Translations under genes and position numbers: made by a program
Notes under the pieces: generated by a model
Databases searched by the model: none
What the model saw: the letters and a program-made list of their open reading frames with translations, nothing else
What the model was told of the DNA's origin: nothing
Shown here: positions 61,501 through 64,000 of the stretch, in pieces
Layout of the letters: the number at the start of each line of letters is the position of its first letter
Position numbering within the stretch: position 1 is the stretch's first letter
NCBI GenBank assembly: GCA_013396525.1
Contig: VWYX01000203.1
Span: forward strand, 124,001-188,000
From: Chaetorhynchus papuensis
Lineage: Eukaryota > Chordata > Aves > Passeriformes > Rhipiduridae
Length of the DNA stretch: 64,000 nt
Direction: 5' to 3'

Positions 61501-62849
61501 TATGTACCTAGAGATCTGGGCTCCGTACATTGCAGATGCTATGCGTGAGTTGTTGCTTGTTTGTTTTTGAAACCTTGATGTCTGCTAACTGATGAGATGC
61601 CAGCAGAAGTTTGTTCCATGCTCACAATTCTTCAGTGACAAAGATCACTGAAAAAAACCCCTTTCACCCACCCTCATACCACTTACTGTTCCTTGTGATT
61701 AAAAAAAAAAAAAGTCAAAACCTGGCTTAGATGATGCCTGCCCATGACTTTCAAACCGTTGTATCAGTGTATTTGTACAACTGGGGACATAGAAACTCAC
61801 AATGTGGGGAACAGAAATAGGCAGGTGAATCTTTGAAATCAGTTTTGCATCTAGGAAAATTCTAACATGACATGGCCTCATGGATGCTGACCTTTCAAGG
61901 TCTTTTCCATCCCCTTTTCTGTGATTTGAAGACTCAGTCTCTAAGTTCTGTGAGCAGAAAGGAAGTCCCTACTCAAATATATTTTTTAGAGACTTTTGTT
62001 TTAAATTACCAAGAACAAGTCATTACTTAACATGAAATTAATCTCCGTTCTGCTACTGGAAAGGTTATAGCTTACCTTGTCTAAATGACACGAAAAAATC
62101 TAATTATTGGTTCTGTTTTTCCTCCTTTTTTCAAATGACTTTAATCTTCCTGGTTTTTAACTTTTTGTTCTGTTAGTTTAGGAGATTTCCTGAGGAGGGA
62201 GTAAAAAAATCACAGCATACAAAAACAAGCATTGTTTAAATATGCTTGCTTTTCTGTTTTAATATAAGAGTAGAAATGCATATCTTGAGATTGAATTCAT
62301 TTATCTTAATGAGCTGTTGCTTTTCTTTTCCAAGGTGGAAATTTCTGTGTCTCTACAAGGGCTGTTGTGAAAAAGCTGGGATTCCTTTTATTTCTCCAGG
62401 AGTAGCACCAGTCCAATAAGCCATATTGGATCATGACTGGAATTCCTAATCTGTCACTCATTCACTTATTATATCTTTTTATTTGGAATGTGAATTTAAA
62501 ATATCTAAATTGCTCTGATCCCTTTACTCCTTTTGTCACCTTCTGGATTAGATGGGCTTTTGTATCAACAGGTTTTTTCTGTTGGCACACTTCGCCCTGA
62601 TGTGAAATTTATGCCATAAACTGCTCTGACCACCTTAGCGTACAAAATGGTGAGCAGGAGCTTGTCATACTGAATAAAGTTCTCTTGTTTTTAAACTTTC
62701 AGGGCGTGAAGATACTTGACATGATCTCCAAGCAAAGAATTACCAATGTGCCTCGAGATGACATAAGCCTTCGCCCAGATATGTATCCCTGCAGCCTTTG
62801 CTGGAAGGATAATTTAACGCTGATTATTGGCTGGGGAAATTCAGTAAAG
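1526..62849 (+). CDS. VPS41: VPS41, HOPS complex subunit (exons 2-9 of a longer gene; both ends outside the window)
   Basis: Eight exons (1526-1564, 18600-18707, 21757-21834, 41970-42044, 47610-47672, 48800-48865, 59265-59384, 62703-62849) join into 696 nt, or 232 codons, without a stop. The product aligns over its whole length with human VPS41 residues 8-239 as I recall that protein. VPS41 is a cytosolic subunit of the HOPS tether (with VPS11, VPS16, VPS18, VPS33A and VPS39). It promotes fusion of late endosomes, AP-3 carriers and autophagosomes with lysosomes, and also acts in secretory granule formation. The window covers the acidic tail and the start of the WD40 beta-propeller; the alpha-solenoid and C-terminal RING lie downstream. 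All introns are GT-AG and every exon is phase 0/0. The start codon exon is not in the window. The residues aligned to human T52 and A187, two known human variant sites, are T and A here. I am very sure of the identity. Confidence 0.97.
5146..5161. repeat. poly-T run (16 T)
   Basis: Sixteen uninterrupted T on the + strand, inside intron 2. The flanks show no obvious retrocopy, so it is probably simple low-complexity sequence. Confidence 0.85.
9060..10196 (-). mobile_element. Solo LTR, avian ERVL-like family, copy A
   Basis: A 1137-bp element starting TG and ending CATA, flanked by a perfect 5-bp direct repeat GTCAT (9055-9059 and 10197-10201). That TSD length fits ERVL-type integration. It aligns along its length with the element at 54619-55729. 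The 5' part (CAGTTTGAAAGACAGGTG, then GGAGCCTCCCTTGGAATGG) is typical of a songbird LTR family as I remember it. A CpG-rich core at 9303-9417 is identical to copy B. I see no gag, pol or env, so it is a solo LTR. Orientation is inferred as antisense to VPS41 because the - strand has an AGTAAA-like signal near the presumed U5 end; this is the least certain part. The many overlapping open frames inside are GC-rich shadows. Confidence 0.82.
9391..9404 (+). promoter_or_regulatory. CTCF-like motif in LTR copy A
   Basis: CCTGCAGGGGGCGC matches the core consensus CCASYAGRKGGCRS at 13 of 14 positions (T for A at position 3). It lies in the 115-bp core that is identical in the LTR at 54619. Sequence match only; binding is inferred. 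Confidence 0.4.
12103..12126. repeat. Perfect 10-bp inverted repeat with 4-nt loop
   Basis: GATAATCTGG (12103-12112), loop ATTA, then CCAGATTATC (12117-12126). It could extrude as a short hairpin in the intron 2 transcript. Function unknown. Confidence 0.7.
13610..14010 (-). mobile_element. Avian ERVL-type LTR, antisense, degraded
   Basis: On the - strand the order of landmarks is that of a common avian ERVL LTR: CCAGGACAGGGTTAATTTT near 13990, GGCATGGCTAGGG, a block around CATGTGAATCACTCTCTC, then TTGTTCTTATCTCAACC near 13720 (the region that normally holds the polyadenylation signal, here degraded to AGTAAA), followed by G-rich U5-like sequence. No clean target-site duplication was found, so the edges are approximate. 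No internal retroviral genes are present. Recognition is from memory of the family. Confidence 0.72.
14109..14124. repeat. poly-T run (16 T)
   Basis: Sixteen T followed by CTCAGAC, inside intron 2. It resembles a polypyrimidine tract plus AG, but the sequence after the AG has no VPS41 similarity. Confidence 0.8.
14853..15222 (-). mobile_element. Solo LTR (ERVK/ERV1-like), antisense
   Basis: A 370-bp element flanked by a perfect 6-bp direct repeat GAAAAG (14847-14852 and 15223-15228). It begins TGTCAG and ends CCATA on the + strand. On the - strand an AATAAA signal (complement at 14900-14905) lies about 50 bp from the presumed U5 end, so the retroviral sense strand is opposite to VPS41. The interior is GC-rich around 15060-15200 with two close copies of CTGCCATGTGC. 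The 6-bp TSD fits an ERVK- or ERV1-type integrase. No internal genes. Confidence 0.75.
18600..18707 (+). CDS. VPS41: VPS41 exon 3 (36 codons)
   Basis: Acceptor AATTTAG and donor GTATTA bound 108 nt encoding human residues 21-56. It starts with the acidic run EDESEEE, then EPKLKYERLSNGVTEILQ, and ends SCMTVHEK. This is the junction between the disordered acidic tail and the first strand of the beta-propeller. As far as I recall, human has EEES and HDK where this protein has EDES and HEK; both are conservative. The residue aligned to human T52 is present. Phase is 0/0. The donor lacks G at +5. The acceptor is preceded by a strong pyrimidine tract (TTTTTTCTCTCTTGCTTCC region). Confidence 0.97.
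18902..18966. repeat. 65-bp direct repeat, copy 1
   Basis: Starts GTAGTTCACATGGTTCAATT and ends GTTTGTATCAAA. It matches 21024-21088 at 63 of 65 positions by hand alignment, and identity stops at both edges. This copy is bracketed by three related words of the form CATTTTYTCARTGA (before it at about 18879 and after it at about 18967 and 18987). Confidence 0.9.
19460..19488. repeat. A/T palindrome with 14-nt arms
   Basis: TTTTAAGAAAAAAA is followed directly by its reverse complement plus one extra T (to 19488). It would fold into a hairpin in RNA. No terminator role is implied in this eukaryotic intron. Confidence 0.75.
20942..20960 (+). other. G-rich run, possible G-quadruplex
   Basis: Runs of 7, 5 and 5 G separated by single T and A. 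The 7-G run can supply two tracts, so a four-tract G-quadruplex is possible. It lies on the transcribed-sense strand, so it would appear in the pre-mRNA of intron 3. Confidence 0.6.
21024..21088. repeat. 65-bp direct repeat, copy 2
   Basis: Second copy of the element at 18902-18966, 2.1 kb downstream in the same intron and same orientation, differing at two positions. The flanking words seen around copy 1 are absent here. Confidence 0.9.
21757..21834 (+). CDS. VPS41: VPS41 exon 4 (26 codons)
   Basis: Acceptor TTTCACAG and consensus donor GTAAGT bound 78 nt encoding human residues 57-82: FLALGTHYGKVYLLDVQGNI, then TQKFDV. This is a full beta-propeller blade repeat, with the typical pattern of hydrophobic strand, glycine turn (GTHYGKV) and a second strand. 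It is identical to the human protein as I recall it. Phase is 0/0. The frame runs open through the donor for 24 further codons, so intron retention would add a short unrelated tail before a stop at 21904-21906. A 20.1 kb intron follows. Confidence 0.97.
22693..22728. repeat. Perfect 18-bp tandem duplication
   Basis: GAGTATACATTTTTAGGC occurs twice in direct succession with no mismatch, which suggests a recent slippage or duplication event in intron 4. Confidence 0.95.
24403..24417. repeat. poly-T run (15 T)
   Basis: Fifteen uninterrupted T in intron 4, simple low-complexity sequence. Confidence 0.85.
28303..29128 (+). mobile_element. Solo LTR, sense orientation to VPS41
   Basis: A GC-rich island of about 0.8 kb in AT-rich intron. 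It starts TGTTCTGGGGTGATG and ends near CCAAGGCAAAAGTGTA. A + strand AATAAA (28977-28982) is followed by T-rich and GT-rich sequence, as in an LTR R region, and the tail (GGAGACACTCATTCC onward) resembles songbird LTR U5 ends I remember. The flanks GGAAGC (28297-28302) and GGAAGA (29129-29134) match at 5 of 6, which is only weak TSD support, so the edges are approximate. No gag, pol or env. The long overlapping open frames inside follow from GC content. It is the only LTR here that lies sense to the host gene. Confidence 0.65.
32693..32707. repeat. poly-T run (15 T)
   Basis: On the - strand this is a 15-A tract directly downstream of an AAGAC-ending open stretch. It could be the tail of a retroposed - strand sequence or simple low complexity. 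Confidence 0.8.
33671..33714. repeat. Two-unit tandem, 24-bp period
   Basis: The 20-mer TTTGCAAATCAGTACTTTAC occurs at 33671-33690 and again at 33695-33714, separated by ACTT. No mismatch between units. Confidence 0.92.
34049..34895 (-). mobile_element. Solo LTR, antisense, very GC-rich U3/R
   Basis: A GC-rich block flanked by identical 6-mers CAGTGT (34043-34048 and 34896-34901), a candidate TSD. The + strand edge reads TG at the left but AT rather than CA at the right, so the right edge may be at 34893. On the - strand, AATAAA (complement 34147-34152) follows a T/C-rich tract, as in an LTR R region. The interior (34180-34520) is strongly CpG-rich. No internal retroviral genes are seen. A 226-codon - strand frame runs from the LTR into the flank and is probably an effect of composition. 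Confidence 0.62.
35707..35817 (+). other. Candidate unrecognised exon, BESS-like, in-frame with VPS41
   Basis: A polypyrimidine tract and acceptor (TTTTTTTTGTTCTGTAG) are followed by 111 nt open in phase 0 and then a donor-like AAG|GTATTT. The translation contains SNLLMLSRIPNMSPPERKLQ and ends MEIQWK. The spacing of L, L, S, P, PPE-R and the final I resembles the BESS motif of MADF-BESS proteins as I recall it. No equivalent segment exists in human VPS41, where exon 4 residues are followed directly by exon 5 residues. It could be a rare cassette exon, an exon of a nested or decayed gene, or chance. The donor lacks G at +5. The frame would otherwise stop at 35863-35865. Confidence 0.3.
37430..39370 (-). 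mobile_element. CR1 LINE, - strand, dead copy interrupted by an assembly gap
   Basis: Read on the - strand, 39370 to 38740 encodes the start of the CR1 reverse transcriptase in broken frames: DLATLDKEKAG, then GEDQVRDHL, HKSM, PIFKKGK and ETMLRHL. After the N gap, 37949 to 37650 encodes the ORF2 C-terminus (LEYSAQFWCPQNEKDMELLE, VQRRA, GLENLLYEDRLR, LFSLEERRL), ending at a stop at 37650-37652. The 3' UTR follows, with a degraded octamer tail near 37430-37460 (ATCATAGAAT). The missing part is the middle of the reverse transcriptase, including the catalytic region. Frameshifts and stops between blocks show it is not active. It lies antisense to VPS41. Confidence 0.93.
37950..38689. other. Assembly gap, 740 N
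   Basis: 740 undetermined bases inside the CR1 element. The size is close to what I would expect for the missing middle of CR1 ORF2. All open frames crossing it are artefacts of N. Confidence 0.99.
41970..42044 (+). CDS. VPS41: VPS41 exon 5 (25 codons)
   Basis: Acceptor TTTCTCTAG and donor GTAGAG bound 75 nt encoding human residues 83-107: SPVKINQISLDESGEHMGVC, then SEDGK. It is a propeller blade whose end, GVCSEDGK, is a typical WD40-type turn before the next strand at the start of exon 6. It is identical to the human sequence as I recall it. Phase is 0/0. The acceptor has a long pyrimidine tract (TTTTTTCTTTATTTTCTTTCTC). The donor has G at +6 rather than T and A at +5, so it is weaker than most here. 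Confidence 0.97.
42045..47609 (+). other. VPS41 intron 5 (5.6 kb)
   Basis: AT-rich intron with no recognised transposon. It holds an open - strand frame with a membrane-like segment (45035-45319), a decoy-like 3' splice site with a 46-codon frame (45608-45745) and an A13 run at 47351-47363. The rest shows nothing I can support. Confidence 0.78.
47351..47363. repeat. poly-A run (13 A)
   Basis: Thirteen A followed by TAAAGG, in intron 5. Simple low-complexity sequence. Confidence 0.85.
47610..47672 (+). CDS. VPS41: VPS41 exon 6 (21 codons)
   Basis: Acceptor CTTTTTCAG and consensus donor GTAAGT bound 63 nt encoding human residues 108-128: VQVFGLYSAEEFHETFDCPI plus K. It completes a beta-propeller blade begun in exon 5. 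Compared with the human protein as I recall it, the only change is Ala for Gly in YSGEEF. Phase is 0/0. Both splice sites are strong, so constitutive inclusion is expected. The following intron is only 1.1 kb. Confidence 0.97.
47673..48799 (+). other. VPS41 intron 6 (1.1 kb, shortest complete intron here)
   Basis: No repeat or gene recognised. It ends in an unusually C-rich acceptor tract at about 48775-48797 with three C5 runs. Confidence 0.8.
48776..48799 (+). promoter_or_regulatory. Poly-C 3' splice site of exon 7
   Basis: The acceptor tract carries C5-TT-C5-ACCA-C5 directly before AG. It is C-rich rather than U-rich, the kind of tract bound by poly-C-binding proteins. On the template strand the same run is G-rich. 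Confidence 0.7.
48800..48865 (+). CDS. VPS41: VPS41 exon 7 (22 codons)
   Basis: Acceptor ACCCCCAG and donor GTAAGC bound 66 nt encoding human residues 129-150: IVAVHPQFVRSHFKQFVTGG plus KK. It is a beta-propeller blade with the typical strand and HP turn at the start. It is the most divergent exon here: against the human protein as I recall it, Val for Ile, Gln for His and His-Phe for Ser-Cys (SSCKQF becomes SHFKQF). All four changes fall between strands that otherwise match, and the frame is intact. Phase is 0/0. The unusual C-rich acceptor makes it the likeliest exon here to be spliced variably; skipping would delete 22 residues in frame. Confidence 0.96.
52416..52512. repeat. TA/TATC-rich simple repeat
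   Basis: Interrupted TATC and TATA units (CTATATATCTATCTGTCTAT and TGTATATATATACATAT) with a short unique interruption. A degenerate microsatellite. Confidence 0.75.
54619..55729 (-). mobile_element. Solo LTR, avian ERVL-like family, copy B
   Basis: A 1111-bp element of the same family and orientation as 9060-10196. It starts TGTCTTGGTTTGAAA and ends CCTCCAACA. The flanks AGGCG (54614-54618) and AGGCT (55730-55734) match at 4 of 5, consistent with an aged 5-bp TSD. Relative to copy A it lacks a stretch near 54680 and has many substitutions and indels, yet the 115-bp core (54836-54950) is identical to 9303-9417. No internal retroviral genes. Orientation is inferred as antisense to VPS41, on the same reasoning as copy A. 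Confidence 0.8.
54924..54937 (+). promoter_or_regulatory. CTCF-like motif in LTR copy B
   Basis: Same CCTGCAGGGGGCGC as in copy A, 13 of 14 to the CTCF core consensus and in the same orientation, 45 kb downstream of it. Confidence 0.4.
57957..57970 (-). promoter_or_regulatory. CTCF-like motif, full consensus match
   Basis: On the - strand CCAGCAGATGGCAC matches CCASYAGRKGGCRS at 14 of 14 positions. It lies in ordinary intron, not in a recognised repeat. It faces the two + oriented LTR motifs, the convergent arrangement typical of loop anchors. Occupancy is not shown. Confidence 0.5.
58405..58545 (-). mobile_element. TguSINE1-like SINE (tRNA-Ile head, CR1-like tail)
   Basis: Read on the - strand from 58545, it begins with a damaged tRNA head: GGTTGGTTGGAGCACGATGC, then CTAATAATACCAAGG (the anticodon arm of tRNA-Ile-AAT type), then a box B GGTTCGATCC. 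A CR1-like tail follows (GATGATCCTTATGGGTCCCT, then AATCAGAGTATTCTGATTCT). This head-tail combination is the TguSINE1 family described in songbirds, as I recall. It is not a functional tRNA gene: the acceptor stem and the start of box A are missing. Confidence 0.85.
59265..59384 (+). CDS. VPS41: VPS41 exon 8 (40 codons)
   Basis: Acceptor CTTCATAG and consensus donor GTAAGT bound 120 nt encoding human residues 151-190. It starts LLLYERGWMNRWKPSVLHEG, continues EGNIRNVKWRGHLIAWANNM. It is a beta-propeller segment that includes the position aligned to human A187, present as Ala. Against the human protein as I recall it there are conservative changes (YERG for FERS, KPS for KSA, RNV for RSV). Phase is 0/0. 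An in-frame continuation joins exon 9 at Gly-Val-Lys. Confidence 0.97.
59385..62702 (+). other. VPS41 intron 8 (3.3 kb)
   Basis: AT-rich apart from an antisense ERVL LTR fragment at about 60925-61100. Nothing else recognised. Ends in acceptor AACTTTCAG. Confidence 0.8.
60925..61100 (-). mobile_element. ERVL-type LTR fragment (U3 part), antisense
   Basis: The - strand reads TTAATTTTCTTCTTAGTAGC, then AATAATGTTGATGCCTCACT, GATGTTTTAGTTGTTGC, CATGCTCTGCC and GTGCACAAGAAG. This order matches the U3 part of the common avian ERVL LTR family, as I remember it. The expected terminal segment and the U5 side are absent, so it is a truncated fragment. It is probably the same broad family as 13610-14010. 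Confidence 0.72.
62703..62849 (+). CDS. VPS41: VPS41 exon 9 (49 codons)
   Basis: Acceptor TTTCAG and donor GTGCAA bound 147 nt encoding human residues 191-239. It starts GVKILDMISKQRITNVPRDD, then ISLRPDMYPCSLCWKD, then NLTLIIGWGNSVK. It is a further propeller blade, with the strand ending in IIGWG before the exon junction. Against the human protein as I recall it, changes are conservative (ILDM for IFDI, Leu for Val, Asn for Thr). Phase is 0/0. The donor is weak (GTGCAA), and reading on through it would add 21 unrelated residues before a stop at 62913-62915. The next exon lies beyond the window. Confidence 0.96.
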
Positions 62850-64000
62850 GTGCAATTACCTGTCTTTGTAATAAATGCTTGCTGTTATCACAGACAAACA
62901 GAGGATTGTTTCTGAAAAGTAAAGACAATCAAAAAAAATAGAATTTGGTTTGACTAGTGTTCAGAACTCTTGCTGCCTTAGAAATGTCATTGGACTGACC
63001 CTCATGAGGAGGAGGAGTGATAGGCACCCAGCAGTCATACAGGTCTCTGTGTGAGAGCATGCAGTGAATGTAATCCTCAGGGACATTTCACTCCTGTGTG
63101 CCTTGGAGAGATTTCGTCTTTTGAAAGCTTTTAGTGTGCTGTTGAATTCATTTGTTTTGATTAGCACTGAGGAAGAACAACTTACCATGAGGTATTTTTG
63201 GAGGGGATTGCTTTGAAGGCTGAGGAGGTTGCAGCTGCTAAAACAGCCACATGACTTTGGTCAACCATGGGGAAAAAAAAATGGATGGGTGGGAGGACAG
63301 ACTGCTTAGGGTTTTCTTCTCTTTCAGCAGGAAACTGGCATTTCAAACTTGTGTGGTGCAGACTGATTATAATTTGCTCAGACCAGCACCTGACATGAGT
63401 TTGTTACAAGCCTGTTAGCTCTTTTCTAGTAACAGACTGCTGCATCACTGCACAGTGGGAAATTAAAAGTGCCTGATAGGAATAGATGGAAAGGGAGGGT
63501 GAAGTGAGGTAGGTGACGTGTAAAAAGCTTTTGGAGCATTAAGCTTAGAGTCTTACAAATAAGGAGGTTTGTCCTAAGTTTGGCATCTGTCTTCCCCCTT
63601 CTATTTGCATGTACTTCACAGCATTTGGTTATTTGCATTTCTTTATAAGTACATACTCCCCTCCTGTAACCGGGAGTAGCAATAGCAAACTTACTGAATA
63701 AGAATCTGGTACCATGAAAGGTAGTGAGATGCAAAGTGTGAGAAGACACCAAAACCAAACTCAAATATAAATGCTTCTATGAAGAAACCACAGTGGGCAG
63801 GTATTTTCACATTTGTCTTATGTGGTCCTCTTCTCTCCCAGCATACTTAAAAGGCTGTGAACTACAGCTACGACTTTTCTGTATGCTTTTCTTTAGTCAT
63901 GCGTCATTACTGTTTCACAACTTGTGTTTTTCAAAATAAAGAAATCCATGTCTGAGAATTCCCAGAAATTTCTTTTCTTACTGATGCAAAGTATCATTTT
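62850..64000 (+). other. VPS41 intron 9, 5' part
   Basis: AT-rich intron start running to the end of the window. No exon, repeat family or RNA gene recognised. Confidence 0.8.

Overview
The window is about 61 kb of one vertebrate gene plus short flanking introns. Eight + strand coding exons spell a near-perfect match to VPS41, a subunit of the HOPS tethering complex that docks late endosomes and autophagosomes to lysosomes. They cover residues 8-239 in the human numbering as I recall it: the acidic N-terminal tail and the first part of the WD40 beta-propeller. Exon 1 (the start codon) and everything after residue 239 lie outside the window. All eight exons begin and end in phase 0 and all have GT-AG introns. 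No tRNA, rRNA, CRISPR or bacterial-type feature is present.

The repeats point to a songbird (Passeriformes). They include a CR1 LINE with its typical avian reverse transcriptase, a TguSINE1-like SINE (tRNA-Ile head joined to a CR1-like tail), and several avian endogenous-retrovirus LTRs. Base composition is AT-rich, as expected for a macrochromosome, with GC-rich islands that coincide with the LTRs.

Layout: 1-1525 end of intron 1; 1526-1564 exon 2; 1565-18599 intron 2, with LTRs at 9060, about 13610 and 14853; 18600-18707 exon 3; 21757-21834 exon 4; 21835-41969 the 20 kb intron 4, with a sense-oriented LTR at 28303, an antisense LTR at about 34049, an exon-like 111-nt block at 35707 and a CR1 interrupted by a 740-base N gap (37950-38689); 41970-42044 exon 5; 47610-47672 exon 6; 48800-48865 exon 7; 48866-59264 intron 7, with a second copy of the 9 kb LTR at 54619, a strong CTCF-like motif at 57957 and the SINE at about 58405; 59265-59384 exon 8; intron 8 with an LTR fragment near 61000; 62703-62849 exon 9; then the start of intron 9.

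Points most worth following: (1) the in-frame exon-like block at 35707-35817, which reads like a BESS motif; (2) two LTRs of one family 45 kb apart that share a 115-bp perfectly identical CpG-rich core carrying a CTCF-like motif, facing a 14/14 CTCF-consensus match in the opposite orientation at 57957; (3) nearly all repeats lie antisense to VPS41, except one LTR at 28303 that carries a sense AATAAA and could end the transcript early. Most other open frames look like chance or LTR-derived frames.
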